Assembly (NCBI GenBank): GCA_022579005.1
Contig: MU401596.1
Coordinates: forward strand, 1 to 64,000
DNA from: Poronia punctata
Taxonomy: Eukaryota > Ascomycota > Sordariomycetes > Xylariales > Xylariaceae
DNA length: 64,000 bases
Reading direction: 5' to 3'
Part shown: positions 45,801 through 57,192 of the stretch, piece by piece
How the letters are laid out: the number at the start of each line of letters is the position of its first letter
Position numbering within the stretch: position 1 is the stretch's first letter
The notes under the pieces: generated by a model
The model's input: only the letters and a program-made list of their open reading frames with translations
Databases searched by the model: none
Told to the model about the DNA's origin: nothing
Made by a program: the position numbers and the translations under genes

Positions 45801-48370
45801 AGGTGGGGCAAATGCAAACTGCATGTTGGGCCCTGTAGGAAGTCCTATCCGAGCCATCAAGGTTAACTTCGGCTAGCCGATGTCAGGTAGAGGTCAAGGT
45901 CAAGCTCGGGATTACGGCGTATAAGGCGCTTAGCCATACCATCTCTATGCGTCCATGTCATTTCGTTTCTGCTGCCGCATTTACTTCTATCTTCGGACTG
46001 GCTCTGACTCGTCGACCCTGTACGCGCGGCTGATACAACCACAACTTACCTCGCCGCTCGTCAGCACACGGCGGCCCATACCGGAGTACTTCCGCTATCC
46101 GTTTCCCGTCCAGGCAGCCTCCCTTGAGATATCCTAATCTATCTCTTCTGGGAGAGGGCTTGATAATGGGGATATATACAAAAGCTGATGGTTCGACACT
46201 GCTATGTAGAACGTCAGCCGCCAAGGCCAAAACTCGGGCGACGATGATAACGATATGCCGATTTGCACCTGCTACCGGGAGAGAAATTACAGGCTCAAGG
46301 CCGCGGAGGCGGGTTCATATCGTATCATCCAGCTCGTCGCAGATTTTCCGTGCTGAGATTTCAGTTACAGCCACTACCGTAGGTGGCGCACTTGTCCAGC
46401 TAACTGGCGAATGCTGAATGAATCCTGATTGGAGCGCAACAGAAAGCCTGGCATTCCTGGAATCCTGGGTTTCTCTCATCTTCTCGCCTAGGTTAGGTAT
46501 TTCGTGCACAGGGGTTTTACATACAACCAAATGTTTGGTAATCTACTTCGTAGGTAGGTAAGCAGGTAATAAGCGTATCACCACATCATCTCAAGATGCA
46601 TACCCGATATTCCGCCCAGTTTCTAGGTAAATCCGACATGATTGGGTTGTGAAAAGGTGGGGCATGCTCACCGTTCATGAACCATGCCTGCTCGCTCTAT
46701 TCACGAGTCTCATCGCCAGCAATAACGGGTTTGTAAGGTACCTAGGTAGGGCCAAGAGGGCTGTGGTGAGTTGAAGGACTTTGTGCGACGTCGCTCTAAT
46801 CCTTCCTAAAGTTCAAATCTCGATAGAGTATATAGGACGTAGGTAGATGGATGACTCTACACAACGGATATCCACTGCGAAAGAAGTAGGTATGGCCGAG
46901 ATGGAGGCCGGGTCGCAAGACGTCGAGAACGTCGTTGCTAGAGGTGGTAGGTAATCGTCTGACCACCTAACCTAGGTAAAGTAGCCAGCTCTGCGCGCCT
47001 GAATATTGGAGACAACACACCTTGGTTCTTAACCCCTCTACGAGTAGATATTTATGTGGTAGATAGACGTTGGGCTGTTTTGTACAGAGCAGAGAGCTTG
47101 ATCGCTTTGCCAAGCCGCGACGACAAAGTTCTCGGTAATCGATGCCAAGATCGTTAGTGTGTTCCAGAGAAGGAAGGCACTAACCTTACTTTTCTCGACC
47201 TCTAAACCTCAAACCAGCTAAGTCCTTTTGTTTTCTCATATAATAACATAGACTGATAGGTAGGCTATGAGATTGTGGCCTGGTACCTTAATTAACCGAC
47301 CGCGCAATCGTCCCGTCGCAAAAGATTGTGGCGATACGATATTACGGTAATCATTTGTTGATACAGTCTACCTAGTAAGTACCTACTTTAAGCATCTGGT
47401 TCCTGGCAGGGGGTGTTTGGATGCGATCTATGTGGCACCAGGCGGAAATTCTTTTACCATGCGTGTATGCGTGTATGTGTTCCGAAAAAACAAGGTGATG
47501 CAGACAGAGTAACCTCTAGGTATACAGGGAGCAAGCTTCCTAGAAGAAGGGCGGGCTTTTCCACAATCGCCAACTTACCATGTTTAAGGCTTTGGTGGTT
47601 CTTTGAGCGGGCAGCTCCCGTGGGGGGGCGCCACTATGATGCATGTAAGCTAAAGGTAATAATACTATTTTTGCATCAGATATCACGCGAAAAGACGCTA
47701 GGTTAGATGACAAGGTACAGGTACATATACGTATGTATGCAAGTAGGTACGGTACCATATCTGACCAGATCTTGGATGCGAAAAGGCTGACGTGACTCGA
47801 AACGAAAAGGAACCGTTCGTTGTCAGCTTAGGCAACTATCTCCATCTCTGCTCGGCTACGTATCGCCGCGGTGTACCTACGAGTATACGTATCTGTGATA
47901 GGTCAAGTAGGTATTCGCCTGTTGTGTGTCATACATGACATTATTCGGACACGGATTGAACCCGTTCCCGTGATCGGGCGAAGCGGCAGCGGAGTTTGCG
48001 GTTGATATTGTTGACGAGGAAGGGGGCCATGTTAGAAACAAAAACAGAGTATCGTGCCTTTCGCTAAGTACTTATTGCATGGCCCGAGCCTTCTCGTAAG
48101 ATATGCGGCACGGGCATGTGACGAGGGCAGTCTTGCAGTGGCGCATAAAAACTTCTTATCTTGCCGTGGTCAATAAGGAGAGAACACGCCATCGACTCCC
48201 CCTTTCGGCCCAACTTCACAATACCAAGACACCACGGTACGTCACCTTTCACAACAGAACGCAGTCTTCGTCAACCGCTATTCGTAGTCGCTTCCATGCT
48301 AGGGGCTGTCCAACATGCTCTATTAGCCGGCCTAGATATTTCGAGATGCGTCAATCTCCTCAGCCTATTA
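42812..48370. other. Gene desert of about 5.5 kb
   Basis: No coding region I can defend. A frame pair near 45088-45530 (both strands open) is the longest but shows no domain. Near 43020-43060 there is an imperfect GCCGAGCCA repeat. Short GTAGGTA-type words are common around 46.5-47.9 kb. The stretch separates the accessory region to the left from core-like genes to the right. Confidence 0.6.
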
Positions 48371-49317
48371 TTATATCTTCGCCAACGTCTTTGGCTTGTT
48401 CATCTTTGGTAAGATGGGTATCCTCGGATGATCACCAGCCAACTTCAGCCCAGTGACAGCCTCAAGCTCGTCAACGGCTTCGAAAGCTCGGCCGAGCGAG
48501 ACTTTAATAGTGCGGAAGCCCATCTTGCGCCCACCTTTAAGATTCTCCCCAATATCATCGAGGAAGACAATATCCTCCGGCTTGACACCATCCGCCCAAC
48601 CCAATGCCCGACCCTTCTCCGTGTCGGCGTTCGCCCGCGCGTATTTGTCAACCTCACGCAACGTATACTCGTACATCCGGGCATCCGGTTTCCTCAACCC
48701 CACGTGAGCCGAGGACACAAAAACATCAAACAAGCTGCGAATCGGGTCGTCGTAGAAATCCTCCCTGTACAACTTGTGTCCCTTGGGGAAGATGACGGTA
48801 TTGCTGACAGCGGCGAGGATGAAGCGCCCGCTCTTGTTCAACTGCTGTAAAGCAGGGTACATCCACGGGTCCGGACCGGCGGACGACGACATCATGTCGT
48901 TGAATAGCCATTGGCCGTCCATTTTCGGCACGGGCGGCACCTCTTGCGGTAGGCTCGGGTCCTTGGCTGCCTGCAGCTTGTAAAAGGTGGCCCATCTCTC
49001 CGCGTGGTGGATGTCTGCGTTGAAGCCGGCGAAGAAGCCATCGTCCATGGGGATCTCGCCGCGCTCGAGACGGTGCCAGAAGCCGTTTGGGGCGGTCTTG
49101 GATATGGAATAATTAACCCATCCTGGTGGGATACCGAGACTTAGTTCGTAGTCTAGGATTGCCTGGAAGGGGGATACGACCTGATGGATGTTAACTAAGT
49201 ACATAGGACCTTGATTATAGGAGGCGAAGAAGATTCTCCACAACACCAAGGCGGTCGACTTACACATACGCCCCCGATGTCAAATAATAACACTTTGGGG
49301 GGCTTCTGAGCTGCCAT
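48371..49317 (-). CDS. HAD-superfamily hydrolase
   Basis: Two minus-strand exons, 49317-49264 and 49180-48371, encode 287 residues. Exon 1 carries the nucleophile motif VLLFDIGGVC, with Asp13. The usual second Asp (D-x-D) is Gly15, as in the haloacid-dehalogenase and epoxide-hydrolase-N-like branch rather than the DxD phosphatases. A helical cap follows (about residues 30-130), then motif II AAVSNT, motif III Lys in GLRKPDARMYEYTL and motif IV FLDDIGEN. Cytosolic hydrolase; substrate not predictable. It is the first core-like gene after the gene desert and points away from RPL5. Confidence 0.9.
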
Positions 49318-49931
49318 ATCGCTTGTTGACGCGTTAGACGTTGGAGTAAGACAGGAGCTTGTAAAGACAAATTATTTATCATCTATCTCATTCTATTGAT
49401 TCGGGAGTATATATAATCGTGAAAAAAGATAAGATTAGAATGTAGTCAACACGTTTGTAACTTAAATCACAATGACAGGACTTGGCTGGGCGGCAGCAAC
49501 TCTTGGGAAGAGCCTCGGCTATATCTTGTCTACCTTGCTTGGGGGAGCTTATTCCCAAAACAGACAGTCGTGAGAGAATGAGACAGACCCCTGAATTGAA
49601 AGTATGAAGTACAGTATTATCCATTATGCACTGTCAACAGGCACGGTCCCTTCCATTCCCTGATAACCAGGTGGTCTGTGCTTCAAACACTCCTCTTACC
49701 TCGTCCCCCACCAGAACTACAAAGTGGGTTATCGTAGCCCACCCAAGTAAAAAATGCCCCTCACAGCCAATCATCGATCAAAAAGATGAAGCGAAATTTC
49801 GCCCACAAAAAATCTACGCCCACTACTCATTTTCTTTAAGTGCGAGGCACCACAACTCTCCCACCAACAACACAGCAACCAAACCCGTACAACGAGCTGA
49901 TCTTACCGCCGGACAGCCAAAATCAGTCAAG
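49318..49931. other. Divergent promoter region between HAD gene and RPL5
   Basis: About 610 bp shared upstream DNA of two divergently transcribed genes. It must hold the strong ribosomal-protein promoter, but I recognise no specific element beyond pyrimidine-rich runs. Confidence 0.55.
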
Positions 49932-51060
49932 ATGGTGAGTTTATACCGGCATTGAAGCCCATTGTTATCGCGGCAACTGCTCGCGACGGCATCTACTATG
50001 AAAGTCCTTTTAAAATAGAAGAGTCTATGCAAGATGCTTCGGATATTGAGGACTATCTGAAGCGCAAATTGCTGACTCGGGGTTATCGTGACAGGTCTTC
50101 CAGAAGTCGCAAAAGGGCAGCGCGTACTACAGGTAATTAACACTACCGTCTCTTTGGAAACGTCTGGATCGTCTGGTTGCTAACTTTGCCAACAGTCGCT
50201 TCCAGACTAAGTACCGCCGCAGACGCGAGGGAAAGACCGATTACTATGCCCGCAAGCGGTTGATCACCCAGGCCAAGAACAAGTACAATGCGCCCAAGTA
50301 CCGCCTGGTCGTCCGCTTCACCAACCGCGACATCATCATGCAGATCGTCACTTCCGAGATCTCTGGTGACAAGGTCTTCTGCTCCGCCTACTCCCACGAG
50401 CTCAAGGCTTACGGCATCACCCACGGTCTTACCAACTGGGCCGCTGCCTACGCCACCGGTCTTCTGATCGCCCGCCGTGTCCTGAAGAAGCTCGGCCTCG
50501 ACGAGACCTTTGCCGGTGTTGAGGAGCCCGATGGAGAGTACACTCTCACCGAGGCTGCTGAGGAGGATGGCGAGGAGCGCCGTCCCTTCAAGGCCTACCT
50601 CGATGTTGGTCTGGCCCGCACTTCCACTGGTGCCCGTATTTTCGGCGCCATGAAGGGTGCTTCCGACGGTGGTATCTTCATCCCTCACTCCGAGAACCGA
50701 TTCCCCGGTTTCGATATGGAGAGCGAGGAGCTCGATGCCGAGACCCTGAAGAAGTACATCTACGGTGGCCACGTTGCCGAGTACATGGAGACCCTCGCCG
50801 ACGACGACGAGGAGCGATACAAGTCTCAGTTCCAGCAGTACATCGATGATGATATCGAGGCCGATGGTCTGGAGGATCTCTACACCGAGGCCCACGCCGC
50901 TATCCGTGAGGATCCCTTCAAGAAGGCCGAGGGTGAGGGTCCCAAGAAGACCAAGGAGGAGTGGAAGGCCGAGAGCAAGAAGTTCCAGACACCCAAGTCT
51001 ACCAGGGCCGAGAGAGAGGCCAGGGTCCAGGCCAAGATTGCCGAGCTCCGCAATGCTTAA
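49932..51060 (+). CDS. rpl5: 60S ribosomal protein L5 (uL18)
   Basis: Three exons: 49932-49934 (the ATG alone), 50095-50132 and 50196-51060, giving 301 residues, the normal size of eukaryotic uL18. The product starts MVFQKSQKGSAYYSRFQTKY and contains the highly conserved RREGKTDYYARKRLI, NKYNAPKYRLVVRFTNRD, ATGLLIARRVLKKL and GGHVAEYM segments, with the basic C-terminal helix. It binds 5S rRNA with uL5 and is loaded into the 60S subunit. Codon use is strongly biased to C-ending codons (AAG, GAG, CTC, GCC), as in highly expressed fungal genes, and unlike its neighbours. A start codon isolated on its own exon is a known arrangement in ribosomal protein genes. Confidence 0.98.
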
Positions 51061-51753
51061 GTTATCCAACTTGCGGGCGGGTGTATCAAGTGGAAGTAAA
51101 AATAAAAATGATATCCTCGTTGCACGTTACGGTTGTCTTTTACGGTATGGGGGGAGTTCGCGGGAATTGGGCATTTTCGACAGGTCGCTTAACGAATTGA
51201 TGAAAGTCGAGGCTCTGTCAAAAATATAAGGGTTCTCACATGTGATCTGCCTGGACCTGAAATGATGCTATTTTTCCATAACTTTGCAATTGCGCATAGC
51301 CCTGCCAATAAACCGCCTCGTCGTAGATGAAATAGCAGCCATGAAACTCCGTCACCGAAGATTGTTTCCGTGTCCGACAAATGAAATTGTGTGTTCCGCA
51401 GTGGGTGTACTTTCGGGACCTCCCGAAGAATAGTGGTTTTTGTTTCCAACATAACAGCCCATCCTCGACTCCTGAGCTACCCCCTGTGCGTTTTTGTGTT
51501 CAATCTTGTCTTTTCCTCTCCACCGCATGTCCTACGTCGGCACCTCGGCTGTTGTTATACATTGCCGATGCCGACTTTGCGAGCCGCAGATCAACGGACG
51601 GCACTGGCCCAACTTGGGTCTTGTCGTGTTTCCGGATGCCAGCCGTTGAACAGACAGACCGTAATTCTTTTTCAAGCTATATAAACTACATCAGCAATCT
51701 TTCCCACAACACCCGATCCCATCACGCGGACAAAGAAAGATGGAGAGAAGAGG
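51061..51753. other. Intergenic
   Basis: 3' region of RPL5 and of the converging low-complexity gene. Frames at 51381-51875 look like chance reading through untranslated sequence. Confidence 0.6.
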
Positions 51754-52837
51754 TTAGTAAAAGTAAAGGAGTGAAAATAACTTACAACTCAAAACAGGTC
51801 TCCCAACCCATCCCCCTCCTCCCCCCTTCCCACCACCACCATCAGCAGCAGCATTCTCTACCGCAATCGCAGTGACAGTTACCGGACCCTTGGGGAATGA
51901 AATACTACCACCACCACCACCACCACCACCACTACTGTTACCTCGTCTTTGGTTTGTGGGGGTAGTAGTAGTAGTATCTTGTCGTGGTGCAGCAATGGTT
52001 TGTTTGCAGTTCAGATATCGGAGGATCCAGTGAGATTCTTTCTTTGGGGGGAGGGGTTTTGGAGAACGTTCTGCTTCTAATTTTTCTTCCGAGGGTTCGG
52101 ATTCGGGTTCGGGTTCGGGTTCGGGCTCGGTTTTGTTGGGCTTTGCTTCTTCTACTTCTTCTTCTTCTTCTTCTTCTGTAGGGGCAGTCGAGGTCGTTTC
52201 TTCCTTGGTGGAGGTGGATGGTGGTGTTGTTGTTGTTGTTGTTGGTGTTGTTGTTGGTGAATCATCATCATCATCATCGAATTTCATCAAACTGGATTCC
52301 GCTACCTCCAGGGTGACCCCTTCCTTTTCTTTGTCTTTGTCTTTGTTATTGTCCTCCGGTTGTTGTTGTTGTTGTTGTTGTACCGGTACCTGGACCTCTA
52401 CAAACCCTGTTTCTAGTCGTGCAAGCTTTTCTTCGAGATTCTTGATCCGTTTGTCGTGATCATCTTCTTCGAGGGCTTTTACTCGGTTGCTTAGGTCCGA
52501 GAGGGTGTAGAAGGGTCTTCTGTTTTTTTATTAACCAAAAAAAAACAGAAATATGTGTGTTAATATGGGAAGAAGTTGGGGAAATTAATAAGGAAAGGAA
52601 AAGGAAAGGAAAGTAAGGGAAAGGGGAAACATACTGTTCTGGCCGTAGTAGTAATAATCCATGACCTCCCTTTTCAGATGATAGCTCGCCTGATAGGAAT
52701 GTCTCGAGAAGGGATTCTGTGAATCGTAGGACGTCTAATAGGTGGATGCAGATGCTTGTGAGGATGAATGTGAAGAGGTCTTTGATCGGTTGGAAGACCG
52801 ATATCCGGGGTTGGGGTTGGTCTTGGTCTGCTGCCAT
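51754..52837 (-). CDS. Low-complexity coiled-coil protein, function unknown
   Basis: Two minus-strand exons, 52837-52635 and 52519-51754, give 322 residues. The N-terminus has a hydrophobic amphipathic stretch (DLFTFILTSICIHLLDVLRF, about 20-39), which could be a membrane or hairpin segment. After the intron come YTLSDLSNRVKALEED and a short coiled coil (IKNLEEKLARLE). Then follow homopolymer-like runs: Gln7, Asp6, Thr-rich, Glu7, alternating Glu-Pro, Thr5 and Gly8-9. I do not recognise the family. The 3' end is less sure: the last 20 residues after GGGGG change character and may belong to an unspliced intron. Repeats encode most of the tail and are probably length-variable. Confidence 0.65.
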
Positions 52838-52860
52838 GGTGACTTGTGTGAGTCTGTGAT

Positions 52861-52886
52861 CCCTCTCTCTCTCTCTCTCTCTCTCT
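52861..52886. repeat. CT dinucleotide microsatellite
   Basis: About 12-13 CT units, some 25-50 bp upstream of the ATG of the coiled-coil gene on the opposite strand, so probably in its 5' leader (a GA run in the transcript). Confidence 0.9.
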
Positions 52887-53365
52887 TGATGTCAGTAGGT
52901 TAAATACTTGGGTACGGTTAGGATTTAAATGTGTAGTTGGTTGGTTTGTCTTATGGTTTCGTCAATAGTGACGGGGTAATGTGTGCACAATAGGTAGAAT
53001 GTCTAGACAGTGAGTTGGGGTTCACTTTACTTACAACCAAAAACTAGAATAATCGGTGTTGAAAAGGAAAAAAAGACACCGGGGCGACCTTATGCGCTCG
53101 CTCACACAGGATCAATGAAGTGAAGAAGAGAAAAGAAAAATAAATTATCAATGGCCATGAAGCTTCCGTCATGTTATATTCTGGTATCTATCAATGTACC
53201 TCATCTACACGTCTACGGGTTTGTCGGATCGATCGAGACTTTGTTGCTGAGTTGGATAAAAGAAATCAAAAAGCTTCATCTATCTACTGGTTCCATGTGT
53301 AAAAATCTTGAAACACGAGTCTCCTGTCATCGTGGGAATGGGTAGGTTAGGACGTCTTGGTGTAT

Positions 53366-53393
53366 GATGTGTGTGTGTGTGTGTGTGTGTGTG
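53366..53393. repeat. GT dinucleotide microsatellite
   Basis: About 14 uninterrupted GT units. Confidence 0.9.
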
Positions 53394-54257
53394 TATTGGG
53401 TACCGATAATAGGGTAGGTAGTGTGTTGGTGACAGTGTTGGTGTTGGTGTTGGTGTTGGCGAGGTCATTGTCCAGCTGGCACGTCAAGATACGTGCTTGC
53501 TTGACATTTGGGTTATGTCATCCAATACAAATGGACCGCGGGGGACTTCGAATCGGTTGTTCTCCCTAATAGCAAATGACGTGACTGTATAAGTCCTTAG
53601 TCGACAAATGGTGTCTCTTTTTTTTTTACACATAAACTTTGGGTACCTAACCTACTCGTACCACTGTCAGGTACCCGTAAAGCTCCATCATGATGTACAT
53701 GTATAGGAGGATTCCGGTTAATCTTTCCGGTGCATTGCATGCATGCAATGTATGTATGTCTACAAGTGACCACTTATTAATAGTAAGGGCACAAATGGTA
53801 AGACTAGTAGGTGGATATGGGGAGGTGTTGAAGGATTTAGACATGTTGAAATTGATTCTAGTCAAGCTACCCTGTAGGTGTTTGGTGTAGGTACTGACAC
53901 AGATACCTATCATACCATCAATAATGACTGACACTTTATTGTTCAGCAAACAATCATCAGTGCACACTATCGATGAGTGAATGGACTGAATGCTAGAACT
54001 AAACTAGCTATTCACTGGATTTGGCTGCGCATGATGAGCTGCTGTTCATCTTGTTGTCACATCTATAGCACCAGCTCTTTCTACAACCTCTTGCCTTCAA
54101 CTTCCAAAGGTTTTCCTAATACACCTGTTACCTATTACAAGTCATTTTCATTCTCATCTATATCCTAGCTTTATAACTGCTTGAGAATCGCCCTTCACGC
54201 CAAAAAGAGTATCCTGACAAGCTGTTACCATATCCCGGCCCCAGCTATCATTTCCCA

Positions 54258-54509
54258 ATGTCCTGCTTCAGCAAAAAGAAACCACACTATTACCGCGACA
54301 AAACATGGAAGCCACCGCGAGACCTACTCGTGTGTTTGCCACGGTCGCCTGCTTACCAGCCTGCAAGCTATCTGACGGCAGCACCCACTTATCAACCTGC
54401 TATCGCACCCGCAGTACCTAGCTTCCGGGTCGCAATGCTGCCGCCTCAATATTACCAAGGCTTATATCCCATGTCGCAATATGGATATGGATTCCCAGCT
54501 TTCCGATAA
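54258..54509 (+). CDS. Candidate small Tyr/Pro-rich protein
   Basis: An uninterrupted 83-residue frame from ATG to stop. It begins MSCFSKKKPHYYRDK, has a W-K-P-P-R-D stretch, then a Tyr/Pro/Ala-rich part with two YQPA units and ends YYQGLYPMSQYGYGFPAFR. The bias to Y, P, A, Q is unlike chance reading of the neighbouring DNA. There is no signal peptide or known domain. The window around it (53.0-57.0 kb) is otherwise empty. It may be a real small gene, or the last exon of something larger whose 5' part I cannot see. Confidence 0.4.
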   Translation: MSCFSKKKPHYYRDKTWKPPRDLLVCLPRSPAYQPASYLTAAPTYQPAIAPAVPSFRVAMLPPQYYQGLYPMSQYGYGFPAFR

Positions 54510-57192
54510 CGCTTCCTCCTCCCACCTCCGGAGACGACAGGCTGCTAAAATGCGCAGGAGCAAATACAGACCTTTGATAAAGACCAAGATGTGTGCTTGC
54601 TGGCCGGGAAGGATTTCCACCATCTACCGGTATTATGGGTTTTGCTGGGATTGACGCCTGGCAGGAAATATGGAGCCACATGGATCCCGGGCCCCGGCCA
54701 CTACCTATCTAGTCTGGAGCAAATAATTATTTGATTATGGGGATATTTGATAATTCGATAAGTTATGGCGACTGTTGCCTATCATGAGCCTAGATGATTA
54801 ATAATACACTGGCAAATTATATGAAACCATACCAGGAAACCCCAAGCCCTTATGATAGTTTCATTGGTGGTTGGGTTCCGTATTGTACGATGCCCACCTC
54901 AAGAAGACACTCCAAGAAGAGTGTGCAGCTGAGTCCCCTGCTGCTGTACTAGGGAAGGTAGGTATGTACCTATATGTATGATGTCGACTGGCATATGGGA
55001 TGAGAGACATGTGACTTTGACCCACATCTCACCTGTCTCAGTTTGAGGAGCTTCCGGTGTTGGTTCCGCTTCTAGCCGGGAAAAGCATTCACAAGTCATA
55101 CGTATATGGAAAAAGAAACTTGGTCAAGTAAATGTCTGTCCAATACAAGGATGTAGATGGTTAGGTGTCTGATAGAAAGTTTGAAGGGCGCCTCCAAATT
55201 GTGCGCTACAAGAAACTGTTTCCGTGCTTCATTAGTAATTATAGCACTGGGCGATACAGGTTACCCCGCGATCGCCTAAACTAGGTAAGGTAGGTAGTGT
55301 TGAACTGACATGAACAGTGTGAGTCTAGCCATTCTGCTCTGTTGATTTGCGCCGCGTTTGTTGCAAAATCATCATGCAATGGGTATCTGTCTGCGTTAGA
55401 AGTGGTTTTTATGTGAATGCAGGTATGTATGGGATTGCAAGGGAACTTCAACGGAGCAATCTGGCCCCTGGTCCATCCTTAACGTGTATTTCCGGCCGGT
55501 CCAAGGTGACGCTGGACCCTGCAAAATGTGGCGTTCTGGACCCAACTGAAGCAACGAGCTTGGACAAATTTGTACTCGTAGGTTGCATAAGATTGGTATT
55601 GTCAACGCTTTGCAATAGGAACTAGGAAAGTTGGTAAGCAGTCTATTTACTGTATCTCTCCCTGTCCACGATATTTTATCGGGTGCTTGGTCTGGTTTCA
55701 GTCTTGGGCACTTTATACTACCTAAACTGTCCCAGCAAGCTTTGTAGTACCGTGTACGGTCGGACTTTTTGTTGATTTGCCATGCTTGCTAGGTAAAGTA
55801 AGGTAGACATCTGCACCGTGTCATGACAAAGAATTAGTGTGCGCTGAACGTCTATTGCTTGATACGGTAGTAAGCCTAAAGACAATCACCTTGATACTGT
55901 ATCAAGGTATTGGGCAATGCTTACCTGCTGTTCATACAAACCCAAGTAGGAAACGCAATAAAGTACTGTGTATAGGATGTCTGCAGGTGTCATTCAGCAT
56001 GAATCATTGAATCCTGCGTGCCTGTCCCTAATTATAGCATTGCACAACATATGCCAAACACATTCCGTCCCTTTAGATCTGCCATTGCAATACAAAGTAT
56101 AAGGCTGGAATCAAGGGAGTACTTGATAGATACCTACCTTAGATACCAGTACAGAATATGTCATGATGGCATGCGCCTCGGTGATGAGTGAAAGTCGGTA
56201 TGAGGAAAACCCCGTAAATAGTTTTCTGGTCCATTGACAGGACTGGCTGAGGGCCAGATTAGCCTCTGGCCCCAGCCACGAAAACCGACCAACTCCTTGT
56301 GAGAATTGGACCTGACTGCAGCGGTGTAACTATAATCAACTAGCGCTATTTGCGCTCCAAGGCAAGTACCACCTCCAAGGTTACAGGCACAACTTCCTTC
56401 ACTTTCTACAAGCTAATTGCCTGCACGTACCTGCATCATATACGCGTATATCTCAGGTGCCTTGCTTTCCTACAAAGCAGAGAATTTAAGAAACTTGCCC
56501 GAGTACCTAATATACTTCCAAAATCCTCGTTGTGAACTCATTCAGAACCTCACCAAAGCAAATACACAAGTATGGTGTCTCACAGCAGGGGTTGCCGATC
56601 AACTGCTTGACGATCATAGCCGCAGGAAACCCCACATATAATACGTACGTGCTTTGGATCATCTGCATCTCGCCTCCGAATTACTTCTGTATCTCTGGGT
56701 CGCCGGGTCGCCAGGTCTTAAATCGCCTTCGAGTTATAATCTTTAGACTTTCATACTTGCTTATATCCCCTCCAAAGGCCACACACCCATCTCCCATAAT
56801 TAATCATCAGGTCGCCTTCAATCAAATTCGATTCTAGGGCTGAACACTACAGGCGAGTCACAGACGGGGAGGATCGAGGTCGAGCCGTCTTGGTGATATC
56901 ATATCTCTTCAAGGGCGTGTGCGATAGTTTGGTCGATCGCACACTAGAGCAACCACTTGCAACCGTCGGTTTACCTAGTCTGCATCCCTCCAGTCCTCAA
57001 CCTCGACTCTAAACCTTTCCTTGGCCGGTCTCCTGCTGTATTCCTGCCACCGAGTCAAAATGGAACAAGTACTAGATGTCAGTTGGATGACGCACGGTAA
57101 AGGTATAGAATACCATGCTTATGAACTGAGCCCCTTTTGTTTTGTATCTTTGGAGTCGTCGTGACTTTCCCAGGGCTGACGAAAGCCCTTTC
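54510..57192. other. Intergenic; possible leader exon of the LRR gene near 57060
   Basis: About 2.7 kb without a recognisable gene. At 57060-57096 an ATG opens MEQVLDVSWMTH before a GGTAAAG, which could be a first exon of the downstream LRR gene, but the phase does not fit the obvious acceptor at 57173. Confidence 0.5.

Larger units (their letters stand above)
52838..54257. other. Intergenic with microsatellites
   Basis: Holds a CT dinucleotide run at about 52861-52886, a GT run at about 53366-53393 and a GTTGGT array at about 53434-53459. No gene recognised. Confidence 0.7.

Noticed and set aside
47945..47975. B-box-like GGTTCAATCC on the minus strand
   Set aside because: No A-box at the right distance upstream and no cloverleaf can be drawn.
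50143..51069. A 308-codon open frame on the minus strand opposite RPL5
   Set aside because: It is a shadow of the strongly C-biased codons of RPL5; its Leu/Gly/Val repeats mirror the sense codons and it has no domain.
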